Positions 1-9,668 of a stretch of 64,000 bases of DNA are shown in pieces; positions within the stretch are counted from its first letter, which is position 1; each line of letters begins with the position of its first letter. The position numbers and the translations under genes were made by a program. The stretch is from Acidimicrobiia bacterium (GTDB taxonomy: Bacteria; Actinomycetota; Acidimicrobiia; Spongiisociales; ZC4RG35): NCBI GenBank assembly GCA_028285585.1, contig JANQOU010000006.1:372001-436000 (forward strand), read 5' to 3'. Below the pieces are notes generated by a model, which made no database searches, was not told the origin of the DNA, and worked only from the letters and a program-made list of their open reading frames with translations.

Positions 1-1
1 T

Positions 2-247
2 TGTGGCGAGAAGCTGTTCTCATCGAACACGAAGTTCGAGTCGGGGTCCGGATGGCCGAGCTTCTACAAGCCGCTCGACTCCGGCATCGTCGATGAGGAA
101 GAGGACCGTTCGTTCGGGATGGTGAGGACCGAGATCAAATGCGCCAACTGCGGAGGCCACCTCGGTCACGTCTTCGATGACGGACCGAACCCCACCGGTC
201 TTCGCTACTGCGTCAACTCCGCCTCGCTCGACCTCGAGACCGACTAA
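2..247 (+). CDS. msrB: Peptide-methionine (R)-S-oxide reductase MsrB, C-terminal part (truncated by window start)
   Basis: Own translation [25 protein letters not shown]...[43 protein letters not shown], CxxC and RYCVNSASL motifs of MsrB. Confidence 0.93.
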   Translation, partial: CGEKLFSSNTKFESGSGWPSFYKPLDSGIVDEEEDRSFGMVRTEIKCANCGGHLGHVFDDGPNPTGLRYCVNSASLDLETD

Positions 248-363
248 CCGACGAGTTAGTCACCGCTCCCCTCTCCCAGGGCTCGTGCCGCATGAGCGCC
301 GCCTGTGGCCGACGGTTTATAAACACTGCTCACGAAGCAAGCCGGCATGGGTAAGGTGTAGAA

Positions 364-673
364 ATCTGGTGAGGCGAAGGAGGAGGTGCCAGATGAGGTT
401 TCGTTCTCTGTGTCGGCAACTGCAACTCGTGACACGCCGACCGCTGTGACACCGACACGTGCTTCTGGGAGGCCCATGCGCTGACTTCGCTCGTATGGAG
501 CTGTGGAACTCCGAGCCAGAACCCGGGAACTGGGAAGGCACAGCTCTGATCCTTGAGGCGGGTCATCCAACCCTCTCCACCCACCCTGATGGGAGGAAAG
601 GAACGTGCAAAAGGATGGCCCGCCTCAAGCTTTGAAAGCAGGCGGGCGGGAGCGTAGCCACGACAGACCCGCC
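364..673. ncRNA. Candidate structured RNA / hairpin-rich intergenic element, family unknown
   Basis: Six successive stems read directly: 364-369/389-394, 410-416/452-458, 474-480/492-498, 499-505/539-545, 553-568/613-628 (16 bp, one G-U) and 641-646/668-673; no convincing ORF. Confidence 0.4.
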
Positions 674-754
674 GCGCCCCGAAACCTTCTGATGGTTCAC
701 ACCTCGGCAAGTTGATGCTCACGAGTCGGGGGTAGTGACGGTAACTTTCCCGGC

Positions 755-1675
755 GTGGCACGACAGCGGCTGGCGACGGTCACCTCCGAATTCGGCTCCG
801 GAAAGCGGGAGTCTCACGATGCAACACCGTTTTACGAGCGGTTCGCCGCGCCGATCATCTCCAAAGATGAGCGGGTCAACCCCCCTGCGTCCCGCGACAC
901 TCTCTTCCACGGTGACGCCAGGCACATGACTGACGAGCAGGTCGCTGACCGCTCGGTGGCCTTGATGATCACATCGCCCCCTTACTTCACCGGCAAGGAG
1001 TACGAGACAGACGTGAGCGAAGGCCACGTCCCATCGAGCTATGTCGAATACTTGGAGAATCTCACCGAAGTCCTGGCCGTGTGCCTGCGCAAGCTGGAGC
1101 CCGGCGGGCGAATGGCGGTCAATGTCGCGAACCTCGGGCGCAAACCCTATCGGTCCTTGTCAGCCGACGTGATCAGGATCCTCCAGGACGAGCTGGGGAT
1201 GCTGCTTCGCGGAGAGATCATCTGGCAAAAAGCGAAAGGTGCAGGTGGCAGCTGTGCTTGGGGCTCATATCGCTCGCCGCAGAACCCAGTTCTTCGCGAC
1301 ATCACCGAGCGGGTCGTCGTTGCATCCAAAGGCCGCTTTGATCGGGCCATCAAACGAGCCGACCGCAAAGCAGCAGGACTTCCCCATGAACCCTCGATCG
1401 AAACCGATGAGTTCCTCAACGCCACCCTGGATGTGTGGGACATCCCGTCCGAGTCGGCGACGAAAGTCGGCCACCCGGCGCCTTTCCCCACGGCCTTGCC
1501 CAGAAGGCTCATCGAGCTGTTCACCTACAAAGACGATCTCGTTCTCGACCCGATGATGGGCTCTGGCTCAACAGCGGTGGCCGCCGTCACCGCCGGGCGT
1601 CACTATGTGGGGTTTGACACGGAGACGGACTACATCGAGCTTGCCGAGAAGCGGATCGCTGAGGTGAGCCGATGA
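755..1675 (+). CDS. Site-specific DNA methyltransferase (N4-cytosine/N6-adenine type)
   Basis: TSPPYF catalytic motif, C-terminal DPMMGSGSTAVAAVTAGRHYVGFD SAM-binding motif; GTG start. Confidence 0.88.
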   Translation: MARQRLATVTSEFGSGKRESHDATPFYERFAAPIISKDERVNPPASRDTLFHGDARHMTDEQVADRSVALMITSPPYFTGKEYETDVSEGHVPSSYVEYLENLTEVLAVCLRKLEPGGRMAVNVANLGRKPYRSLSADVIRILQDELGMLLRGEIIWQKAKGAGGSCAWGSYRSPQNPVLRDITERVVVASKGRFDRAIKRADRKAAGLPHEPSIETDEFLNATLDVWDIPSESATKVGHPAPFPTALPRRLIELFTYKDDLVLDPMMGSGSTAVAAVTAGRHYVGFDTETDYIELAEKRIAEVSR

Positions 1676-2163
1676 GCTATCGGATCCTGGCCGTCTGCGC
1701 CGGGAACATATGCAGATCACCAGCAGCGGAGGCAGCCATCAGGCGAGCAGCTGAAGAGTTCGGGATCGAGGTCGAAGTCGACTCTGCGGGAACGGGTGCC
1801 TGGCACATCGGCCAACCCCCGCACCCAGAGTCGATTGCCGCCGGAGCGAGAGCCGGTCTGGAAGTCGAGGGCAGGGCCAGAAAGGTGCACACCGCCGACT
1901 TCGACCGGTTCGACATCATCCTCGCCATGGATCGGTCCAACATGCGAGACCTGGAGCACCTGGCGCGCTCACTCGAAGACCAGGCGAAGTTGCGGCTGTT
2001 CCGGACCTACGACCCCTTTTCAGAAGAAGAGGAAGTGCCGGATCCTTACGGCGGGCCCCAAGAGGGATACGACGAAACGGTTCGGATAGTCACCGCGGCG
2101 GCGCGAGGGATGATGGACAGCCTCACCTCATCCGGCGTGGAGAATCCGGTACCCGTCGACTAG
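1672..2163 (+). CDS. Low molecular weight protein-tyrosine phosphatase family
   Basis: N-terminal VCAGNICRSPAAEA (CX5R P-loop) and DPYGG motif; 4-nt overlap with preceding methyltransferase gene. Confidence 0.9.
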   Translation: MSYRILAVCAGNICRSPAAEAAIRRAAEEFGIEVEVDSAGTGAWHIGQPPHPESIAAGARAGLEVEGRARKVHTADFDRFDIILAMDRSNMRDLEHLARSLEDQAKLRLFRTYDPFSEEEEVPDPYGGPQEGYDETVRIVTAAARGMMDSLTSSGVENPVPVD

Positions 2164-2847
2164 GAAGGAAAGGGCTCTTCCTTCCGGATCGCCAGTGTCC
2201 AGCAGTTCCCCGTAGCTGAGGCTTCCACCGTTGAACGCCTCGCTGTTCCAGAACGGGTTGCTCCTGTCGATGTCCGACCACGAAGCGACATAGAGGTACG
2301 GCTCAGGGTGAGCGGAGTCTCCCGGCGAGGCGCCGAAGGACGCCCGCTGGCCCTTGTCGGAGTCGCCAAGCTCCGTCGCTGGATCAAAATGCTCTGGCCA
2401 GAGCTGAACCTCGGTGACGTCGTCACCCTCGACACCATGTGATCGCAACTCATCTAGGACCTTGAAGCCAAAGTCGAACCAGGCACCGATGGCGCGAGCC
2501 GCCTCGTCGTCGACAGACAGCTCTGCGTCAGGGTCGACTGGTGCCAACGGGTCGTGCCAGTTCTCGAACCAGGCAACCTCATACTCATTGCCGAAGAACT
2601 CGGCGCCGGCCCGAACCGTGGTGATCGACTGGGCAGCGACATTGCCATCGCTTTCGTCAACAAGCATCGCCCCATCCACACGAACAACCCGACCGTCAAA
2701 GTCGGGAGTGCCGAACCCGCCGGGTGTTGCCTTCAGTCCCATTCGCCCCATCGCCTTGTACCTCGTCGGGCTCAGCGCGAAGAAGGCCAGCTGATGCAGC
2801 GCCTCTCGCGTGGTGGTGTGTTCGGGTGATAGTGGTTGCAGTGTCAT
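2128..2847 (-). CDS. Conserved hypothetical protein
   Basis: 239-aa ORF; convergent 36-nt overlap with the phosphatase gene; 4-nt overlap with DoxX gene. Confidence 0.65.
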   Translation of the reverse strand: MTLQPLSPEHTTTREALHQLAFFALSPTRYKAMGRMGLKATPGGFGTPDFDGRVVRVDGAMLVDESDGNVAAQSITTVRAGAEFFGNEYEVAWFENWHDPLAPVDPDAELSVDDEAARAIGAWFDFGFKVLDELRSHGVEGDDVTEVQLWPEHFDPATELGDSDKGQRASFGASPGDSAHPEPYLYVASWSDIDRSNPFWNSEAFNGGSLSYGELLDTGDPEGRALSFLVDGYRILHAG

Positions 2848-3422
2848 CTTGAGCCTTCCTCTTTGACTGGCTTGCGCCAGAACGTTGCCAACAAACCCGC
2901 CGCCGCAGCTATGCCAAGAGCGAATATCCCCGCACCGGCTGCTCCAGAAAGCGATTCGTCCAGACCGATCGCGGCGTCTATCGACACCGAGCCTGGTCCG
3001 GCAATCGCAATGGCCAGCGCTACGACGCCGAGGGTTGCCACGTACTCATAGCCCTCATCCGGCCTGTGGAACACGAAGAAGCCGACATGACGATGGATGG
3101 CCCAGAACGCCACGAACATCGTTGATGCGAGGCCGGCAGCGGCCAGAGAAGTCAGAAAGCCGAAGATGAGACCCACTCCGACGGCCACCTCGACGCCGGC
3201 CGACAGGATCGCGTTCAACCTCGGCTGCCGGAACCCGACCTTCTCGAACCAACTGGCAGTCCCATCGAGGCTGCGGCCGTGGTTGATTCCGTGAGCGATG
3301 ATCACAACCCCAGTCCAAACCCTGAGGCTCAGCATCGCAATGTCGACTTGGTCCATATCCACCTCGTAACTCCGTCTACGTGGTGAATGTCGCCTGGACG
3401 GCAGTTTATGCCGCGCCTCCAA
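2844..3422 (-). CDS. DoxX family membrane protein
   Basis: Multi-TM, RVWTGVVIIAHGINHGRSLDGTASWFEKVGFRQPRLNAILSAGVEVAVGVGLIFG typical of DoxX; start may be internal (MDQVDIAML). Confidence 0.75.
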   Translation of the reverse strand: MEARHKLPSRRHSPRRRSYEVDMDQVDIAMLSLRVWTGVVIIAHGINHGRSLDGTASWFEKVGFRQPRLNAILSAGVEVAVGVGLIFGFLTSLAAAGLASTMFVAFWAIHRHVGFFVFHRPDEGYEYVATLGVVALAIAIAGPGSVSIDAAIGLDESLSGAAGAGIFALGIAAAAGLLATFWRKPVKEEGSR

Positions 3423-3449
3423 TAGACCGCTATGGCCGCTTCTGTTGGC

Positions 3450-4847
3450 TCAGGCCTCTTCGACGATCCAGGCAGTGACCATCCCGAACATGCCCTCGTC
3501 ACGCTCGACGTGAGTCAGGATGTGGCAGTGCCACACCCACACACCCGGGTCCTCTAGCTGCAACAGCACGGAGTAGCGCTCTCCTGGGGCCACGTTCACG
3601 GTGTCCGACCAATACGGCTGATCCAATGGGATCCCATCTTTGGCAAACACGAGTTGCGGGAACTGGTGCTGATGCATTGGATGGATCTGGAGCCCCTCGT
3701 TGTAATAGTGGACCACCACCCAGTCGCCAACCTTGCCCACATAGGGCTGGGTGGCCGGGAACGACTTCCCATTCAGGCTCAAGCCGATCACACCTGCATC
3801 ATTGAGGATCATGGGGATCTCATGATCGATGGTGAGGTCAGCCGGGATCTCCACGCCGGACACGGTCATCCCCCGCGGCACCGGAGTGTCACCGATGATG
3901 AAGGCACCGAACAACCCGTTCGTCACCTGCATCTGGGCATGGTGATGAGCGTGATACATCCCGATCGCGGGCTTGCGAGTCGTGAACTCATAGACGAAAG
4001 ACTCGCCCGACTTGATCAGATCCTGAGTCAATGGGGCAACGCCATCCATGTTGTTTGGCGTGGCGATTCCGTGCCAGTGAATGTCGGTGCCCATCGGCAA
4101 CTGGTTGTCGACGAGAACTCTCACCTTGTCGCCAACGTCGACCCGGATCATCGGGCCGGGCACCTGGCCGTTGTAGGCCCAGGCGTCAACGAACACGCCG
4201 GGCTCGACCTCCCACGGGACGATGGCTACCTCGAGCTCGAACTCCTTGGTCCCATCCGGAAGGATCCTCGGTTCCAGAGGCTGATTCCCAAGCCCCTCGG
4301 TCTCGGCGGGAAACGCCAGCATCGAATCCATCATCGCCTGGTCGAGGGCCTCCCAATCGACGTTCTCTCCGCTGTGACCGCCGTGGCCCTCGCCACCTCC
4401 GGTGCTGCCAGCGCTCGATGAGACAACTAGCTGAGTCTCCATGCCGGCCTCACGGTGCCCGGCGATGGAGCAGAAGATGGTGTAGGTCCCTGGCTGGAGG
4501 TCCCCGACGTTCATGACAGCGGACTCGCCGCCTGCGAGATCGGGACTCGACTGGCCGGTCTCCTCGATGACGAGGTTGTGGATTTGGCCACCGACGTTGA
4601 CGACCTGAAAGGAAGTCGGCGCTGACGAGATCTGGGCAGGACCGTCGATCGAGAACTCACTGAGCTCCCATGAGATGGTCTGTGGCGCCGCCTCGCCGCT
4701 GTCTCCGCCCCCGCCACTTGCAATCCCGAACACGGCGAGGATCAGAGCAGCAGCGGCCACAACGCCGACTATCAGGAGGAGTTTGTCGAAAGCGCCCGCA
4801 GGCGTATCAGATTGTGAGCTCACGAAGAGATCGTAATCCTGAGGCAC
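3450..4847 (-). CDS. Multicopper oxidase with N-terminal cupredoxin domain
   Basis: HWHGIATPN, YHAHHHAQMQVTNGLFGAFII, HPMHQHQFP, WVWHCHILTHVERDEGM copper motifs; N-terminal TM then blue-copper-like segment. Confidence 0.9.
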   Translation of the reverse strand: MPQDYDLFVSSQSDTPAGAFDKLLLIVGVVAAAALILAVFGIASGGGGDSGEAAPQTISWELSEFSIDGPAQISSAPTSFQVVNVGGQIHNLVIEETGQSSPDLAGGESAVMNVGDLQPGTYTIFCSIAGHREAGMETQLVVSSSAGSTGGGEGHGGHSGENVDWEALDQAMMDSMLAFPAETEGLGNQPLEPRILPDGTKEFELEVAIVPWEVEPGVFVDAWAYNGQVPGPMIRVDVGDKVRVLVDNQLPMGTDIHWHGIATPNNMDGVAPLTQDLIKSGESFVYEFTTRKPAIGMYHAHHHAQMQVTNGLFGAFIIGDTPVPRGMTVSGVEIPADLTIDHEIPMILNDAGVIGLSLNGKSFPATQPYVGKVGDWVVVHYYNEGLQIHPMHQHQFPQLVFAKDGIPLDQPYWSDTVNVAPGERYSVLLQLEDPGVWVWHCHILTHVERDEGMFGMVTAWIVEEA

Positions 4848-4948
4848 CGGCGGCCACTAAGGCCAAAAGGCCCTAGTTGGGCCAGGCCAAACGGGCAGAT
4901 CCGAGGCTTCCCGGCGTAGAGCGCCGACGCCGTCTACCGTTCCCAACG

Positions 4949-5374
4949 ATGAGGAGTTGGGCTGAAGCCGTGTTGGCCATCGTCGTGATCGTGGCGCTGG
5001 GAGCCGGCCTGTTCTTGTTCACAGGTGAGTCCCTTGGAGGCGACTCCACCGATACCACTACTCCCGGCACAATCGATACGGTCGCCGCCGCCCGAGGCCA
5101 GACCGTCGCCAAAAACGCCGGGTGCCTGGCATGCCACACCGTCGACGGCTCCGATGGCACCGGGCCGACATGGAAGGGCCTCTATCAGGCAAGCCGTCCG
5201 CTCACCTCTGGGGAATCGGTGCAGGCTGATGAGCCCTATCTCCGGGTCGCCATCCTCGATCCCGGTGCCCAGGTGCTGCTTGGCTACGACAACATCATGC
5301 AGTCCGACCCCGGTCAGAGCCTCACTGAAGCCGAGCTCACCGACCTGATCGAGTACATCAAGAGCCTCGCCTGA
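4949..5374 (+). CDS. Membrane-anchored c-type cytochrome
   Basis: N-terminal TM (AEAVLAIVVIVALGAGLFLF), CLACH haem site, C-terminal helix LTDLIEYIKSLA; divergent from multicopper oxidase gene. Confidence 0.85.
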   Translation: MRSWAEAVLAIVVIVALGAGLFLFTGESLGGDSTDTTTPGTIDTVAAARGQTVAKNAGCLACHTVDGSDGTGPTWKGLYQASRPLTSGESVQADEPYLRVAILDPGAQVLLGYDNIMQSDPGQSLTEAELTDLIEYIKSLA

Positions 5375-5427
5375 TTGGCACCAAGTCCGTCGATTCTCCC
5401 TGGTCACAGCGCCACGTCACCAGAAAT

Positions 5428-5456
5428 ATGACAACACCTCACTCAGGTTGTAGAAT
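5428..5456 (+). promoter_or_regulatory. Probable sigma70-type promoter of dnaK operon (ATGACA-N17-TAGAAT)
   Basis: Read directly; 17-nt spacer, 37 nt upstream of the dnaK ATG. Confidence 0.5.
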
Positions 5457-5493
5457 CTGCGAAGACTCAAACTGAACCGGAGGTTTTGAAACA

Positions 5494-7320
5494 ATGTCAC
5501 GTGCTGTAGGTATCGACCTGGGTACCACGAACAGCGTCATCTCGGTGCTCGAAGGCGGTGAGCCGACAGTGGTCGCCAACTCGGAGGGACAACGCACCAC
5601 TCCATCGATCGTCTCCTTCAAGGACGGCGAGGTGCTGGTCGGCGAGGTTGCCAAGAGGCAAGCCATCACCAACCCCGACCAGACCGTCAGGTCGGTCAAG
5701 CGCTACATGGGCACCGACTGGAGCATCGACGTCGACGATAAGAAGTACACAGCTCAAGAGATCTCCGCCCGGATACTCATGAAGCTGAAGAGGGACGCGG
5801 AGTCGTACCTGGGTGACACCGTGAGCGACGCGGTGATCACCGTGCCCGCCTACTTCAACGACGCCCAGAGGCAGGCAACCAAAGAAGCCGGGCAGATCGC
5901 GGGACTCAACGTCCTGCGGATCATCAACGAGCCGACATCTGCTTCGCTCGCATACGGCCTGGACAAGGAGACCGACCAGACCATCCTCGTGTACGACCTG
6001 GGCGGTGGGACCTTCGACGTCTCCGTGCTCGAGATTGGCGACGGCGTCTTCGAAGTCAAGGCGACATCCGGTGACACCCAACTCGGCGGCGACGACTGGG
6101 ACGAGGCCGTCATCGGCTGGCTCGTCGAATCGTTCAAGAACGACCATGGCGTCGACCTCAGCGAGGATCGGATGGCCATGCAACGTCTCAAGGAGGCGGC
6201 GGAGAAGGCAAAGATCGAGCTCTCGACAGTTGCCGAAACCGAGGTCAACCTTCCCTTCATCACGGCGACCGACGCCGGGCCGCTCCATCTCCAACAGAAG
6301 CTGAGTCGCTCCGAGTTCCAGAAGCTCACCGAAGACCTGCTCCAGCGGACCGTCGGCCCCTTCAAGCAAGTGGTCAAGGACGCCGGGGTGGACATCGGTG
6401 AGATCGACCACATTGTCATGGTCGGGGGATCGACGAGGATGCCGGCCGTCCAGGAACTGGTCCACGAGCTGACCAGCAAGGAGCCCCACAAGGGCGTGAA
6501 CCCCGACGAAGTGGTGGCATCCGGTGCTGCGATCCAGGCAGGTGTGCTCAAAGGTGACGTCAAGGACATCCTCCTCCTCGACGTCACACCGCTGACTCTC
6601 GGCATCGAGACCAAAGGTGCCGTGATGACTCGCATGATCGAGCGAAACACGACAATCCCAACCAAGAAGACCGAGATCTTCACTACAGCGGACAACAACC
6701 AGCCTGAAGTCGAGATCCATGTCCTCCAGGGTGAGCGGACCATGGCAAGCGACAACAACAGCCTGGGCAAGTTCCGCCTGACCGGCATCCCGCCGGCACC
6801 GATGGGGATCCCGCAGATCGAGGTGACCTTCGACATCGACGCCAACGGCATCGTGCACGTTTACGCCAAGGATTTGGCGACGAACAAAGAGCAGAAGATG
6901 ACGATCACCGGCGGCACGGCCCTCGCCCAAGACGACATCGATCGGATGATGAAAGACGCCGAGGCGTATGCCGACGAAGACGCCAAGCGACGGGAAGCCA
7001 TCGAAACCCGAAATCAGGCTGACCAGCTTGTCCATCAGACCGAGAAGCTGATCGAGGAGCAAGGTGAGCAGATGACGGACGAGGAGAAGTCGTCAGTCGA
7101 AGAGGCTGTGGCTGGGCTGAAAGAGGTACTCGGCTCCGAAGACTCCGATGCCGACGCCATCAGGTCCAAGATGGACGAGCTGATCCAGGCGAGCCAGGCG
7201 ATGGCAACTCGGATGTATCAGGAAGCAGCAGCGGCTCAAGCGGCTGGTGAGGGTGAGGCCGCCGGCGATGACGGTGAAGACGACGTCGTCGAGGCAGAGA
7301 TCATCGAAGAGGATGAGTGA
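5494..7320 (+). CDS. dnaK: Molecular chaperone DnaK (Hsp70)
   Basis: [53 protein letters not shown]. Confidence 0.99.
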   Translation: MSRAVGIDLGTTNSVISVLEGGEPTVVANSEGQRTTPSIVSFKDGEVLVGEVAKRQAITNPDQTVRSVKRYMGTDWSIDVDDKKYTAQEISARILMKLKRDAESYLGDTVSDAVITVPAYFNDAQRQATKEAGQIAGLNVLRIINEPTSASLAYGLDKETDQTILVYDLGGGTFDVSVLEIGDGVFEVKATSGDTQLGGDDWDEAVIGWLVESFKNDHGVDLSEDRMAMQRLKEAAEKAKIELSTVAETEVNLPFITATDAGPLHLQQKLSRSEFQKLTEDLLQRTVGPFKQVVKDAGVDIGEIDHIVMVGGSTRMPAVQELVHELTSKEPHKGVNPDEVVASGAAIQAGVLKGDVKDILLLDVTPLTLGIETKGAVMTRMIERNTTIPTKKTEIFTTADNNQPEVEIHVLQGERTMASDNNSLGKFRLTGIPPAPMGIPQIEVTFDIDANGIVHVYAKDLATNKEQKMTITGGTALAQDDIDRMMKDAEAYADEDAKRREAIETRNQADQLVHQTEKLIEEQGEQMTDEEKSSVEEAVAGLKEVLGSEDSDADAIRSKMDELIQASQAMATRMYQEAAAAQAAGEGEAAGDDGEDDVVEAEIIEEDE

Positions 7321-7882
7321 CACACAGGCCGATGGTGTCGTAGAGACACCGGAGGTCGAGGAGATCCCGGCTCCAGACCCAAGTTCTTTGGGTCTGGAGT
7401 TGCCTGACGATCGAGAAGGAGCTGAGGCTCTGCTTCTACGCGAGATAGCTGCCTCGCGCACCAAGGCAGAGACGTATCTCAACGATCTGAAGCGAATCGC
7501 AGCCGACTTCGACAACTTCAGAAAACGCTCGAAGCGCGATCACGAGACCGCGCTGGGCTTCGCCACAGAGAAGGTCGTGGTCGGGTTGTTTCCGGTCCTC
7601 GACACCTTCGACGCAGCCCTTGGCACTCAGCCCGAGACCGATGGCGAGCGTCTGCTCTACTCGGGGTTGATCAACACTCGCGAGCAGTTGCTCAAGGCCC
7701 TCGAATCGGAGGGGCTAGAGGTGGTGCCGACCGTTGGAGAAGAATTCGATCCTGAGGTGCACGAGCCCGTTGGCGCTCCAGGAGGCGACGGGACACTGGT
7801 TGTCTCCGATGAGCTCCGTCGTGGCTACCGGATCAACGGGAAGCTGTTGAGAGCGGCTCTGGTAGTCCTGGAAGCAAGCTGA
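7313..7882 (+). CDS. grpE: Nucleotide exchange factor GrpE
   Basis: [16 protein letters not shown]..., start ATG overlapping dnaK stop (ATGAGTGA); operon position. Confidence 0.95.
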   Translation: MSDTQADGVVETPEVEEIPAPDPSSLGLELPDDREGAEALLLREIAASRTKAETYLNDLKRIAADFDNFRKRSKRDHETALGFATEKVVVGLFPVLDTFDAALGTQPETDGERLLYSGLINTREQLLKALESEGLEVVPTVGEEFDPEVHEPVGAPGGDGTLVVSDELRRGYRINGKLLRAALVVLEAS

Positions 7883-9006
7883 TGAACAGAGATTGGATCG
7901 AGAAGGACTTCTACAAGACCCTGGAGGTCTCCAAGGAGGCAGACGCGGACGAGATCAAGAAGTCGTACCGCAAGCTCGCGCAGAAGTACCACCCCGACGC
8001 CAATCCAGGCGACACCGCAGCCGAAGAGAGGTTCAAAGAGATCTCGGAGGCATACGCAACACTTTCCGATGCCGAGCAACGCAAGGAGTACGACCAGGTT
8101 CGCCGGGTGGCGGCCTCCGGTGGTTTCCAGGGCTTTGGCGGTCAGCCAGGTGGCTTCTCGGGCGGCTTCGGCGGCCAGCAGGTTCGTGTCGAGGACTTGC
8201 AGGATCTCCTAGGAGGTCTTGGAGGATTCGGTGACCTCTTCGGAGCGAGGAGCTCTTCAGCCGGCCCGGCGCGAGGGCCCGACCTCCAGACCGAGTTGAA
8301 CATCAGCTTCGACGACGCGGCGCACGGCGTGACCACTGTGGTCAAGGTCAGAGGCGAGGCGGCTTGCTCCAATTGCGGAGGAGTGGGAGCCGAGCCCGGC
8401 ACCTCGGTGACCACATGCCACAACTGTGGCGGCCGAGGTGTCGTCGCTCAGAACCAAGGTTTCTTCTCCTTCTCCCAGCCTTGCCCTCAATGCCAGGGAG
8501 CAGGGCGGCTCATCGAGACCCGGTGCAAGGTCTGCCGGGGGACGGGTGCCGAGCACAGGACTCGTGATGTGAAGCTCAAGGTCCCTGCCGGCGTGAGTGA
8601 CGGATCGACTTTGCGACTTCGAGGCAAGGGAGGGCCTGGATCCAACGGAGGACCGGCCGGCGACTTGCTGGTGAGACTCCGAGTCGGAGCGAGCCCGACC
8701 TTCGGTCGCAAGGGCAATGACCTGACTCTCACCGTGCCGATCACCTATAGCGAAGCGACGTTGGGAACCAAGATCAGTGTCCCCACGCTCAACGGCGGAG
8801 TCACCCTCAAGGTGCCGTCTGGCACTCCGACGGGAAAGACGTTCCGGGTCAGAGGCAAGGGGATCGATCCCGAGCGCGGAAGATCTGGCGACCTTTTGGT
8901 GACAGTGGAAGTAGCCGTGCCGAACAAGGTTTCCAAGGCCGAGAAGAAGCTCTTGGAGGAATTGGCCGAGCTCGAGACCGACGATGTGAGAGCGCATCTG
9001 AGATGA
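7882..9006 (+). CDS. dnaJ: Chaperone DnaJ
   Basis: J-domain DFYKTLEVSKEADADEIKKSYRKLAQKYHPD; four CxxCxGxG-like zinc motifs. Confidence 0.97.
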   Translation: MNRDWIEKDFYKTLEVSKEADADEIKKSYRKLAQKYHPDANPGDTAAEERFKEISEAYATLSDAEQRKEYDQVRRVAASGGFQGFGGQPGGFSGGFGGQQVRVEDLQDLLGGLGGFGDLFGARSSSAGPARGPDLQTELNISFDDAAHGVTTVVKVRGEAACSNCGGVGAEPGTSVTTCHNCGGRGVVAQNQGFFSFSQPCPQCQGAGRLIETRCKVCRGTGAEHRTRDVKLKVPAGVSDGSTLRLRGKGGPGSNGGPAGDLLVRLRVGASPTFGRKGNDLTLTVPITYSEATLGTKISVPTLNGGVTLKVPSGTPTGKTFRVRGKGIDPERGRSGDLLVTVEVAVPNKVSKAEKKLLEELAELETDDVRAHLR

Positions 9007-9018
9007 TGGTGGTGACCA

Positions 9019-9393
9019 ATGGCTGAATCGACACACGCGGTGTTTGTCATCTCGGTGGCTGCCGAGCTATCCGGGATGCATCCACAGACGCTTCGGATCT
9101 ACGAGCGCAAGGGCCTGATCGACCCGTACCGCACGCCGGGCGGGACCCGCCGCTACTCCCAGGAGGACATCGAGCGCCTGGCGTTGATCCAGGAGCTGAC
9201 CAACCAGGGGCTCAACCTCGAAGGGGTCAAGAGAGTCCTGGCGCTCCAGGAGGAGAACCGGCGCCTGAGAAGGAAAGTCGACCGGCTTCGTGACAAGCTC
9301 GAGGAGCTGGAAGAGGCCATCGAGGAAGCCGGGAGGCATCCCGAGATACTCCTGCGCAGCCAGGTTCGGCCGCTGTTCGGAAAGGAACGCTGA
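9019..9393 (+). CDS. hspR: HspR, MerR-family heat-shock repressor
   Basis: [47 protein letters not shown]; directly follows dnaJ. Confidence 0.95.
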   Translation: MAESTHAVFVISVAAELSGMHPQTLRIYERKGLIDPYRTPGGTRRYSQEDIERLALIQELTNQGLNLEGVKRVLALQEENRRLRRKVDRLRDKLEELEEAIEEAGRHPEILLRSQVRPLFGKER

Positions 9394-9668
9394 TGGCAGA
9401 TTCGTACACCGGGCCGGTCAGGATCAACGGAGGGGATGACGGGATCCTTCTCACGACCGGCATCGCGAACCTGGAGACAGACTCCGAGATGGGTACTTGG
9501 ACAGGCCTGGTTCAGACCTTGCGCGGCACAGGTGTGGCCGGGAAGGCCCTCGTCGTCGAGCTACAGATCCCCGACGGGGGTGCAGGGCGGGCGCAACTGA
9601 CCCCGGCAGGGGAGGTCGGCGATAAGGCCAACTCAACGGTTGTCGGGCTGGGCGAAGCGCCGTTCTAG
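9393..9668 (+). CDS. Small hypothetical protein
   Basis: 91-aa ORF, ATG overlaps hspR stop. Confidence 0.6.
   Translation: MADSYTGPVRINGGDDGILLTTGIANLETDSEMGTWTGLVQTLRGTGVAGKALVVELQIPDGGAGRAQLTPAGEVGDKANSTVVGLGEAPF

Noticed and set aside
364-680. RNase P RNA hypothesis for the structured interval
   Set aside because: CCACGACAGA (658-667) resembles part of E. coli RNase P CR-V, but the diagnostic GAGGAAAGTCC and CCGGCTTA elements are missing; left as unknown pending cmscan
330-761. 143-aa minus-strand and other short ORFs in the msrB-methyltransferase interval
   Set aside because: Low-complexity Arg/Ser/Pro composition, competing ORFs on both strands, no RBS or domain; hairpin content suggests RNA instead
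3654-4421. 255-aa plus-strand ORF opposite multicopper oxidase
   Set aside because: Copper-binding motifs on the other strand establish the real frame
5497-7062. 521-aa minus-strand ORF opposite dnaK (and 333-aa ORF 5850..6851)
   Set aside because: Antisense to clearly coding dnaK; composition is the mirror of biased high-GC codon usage, no recognisable domain
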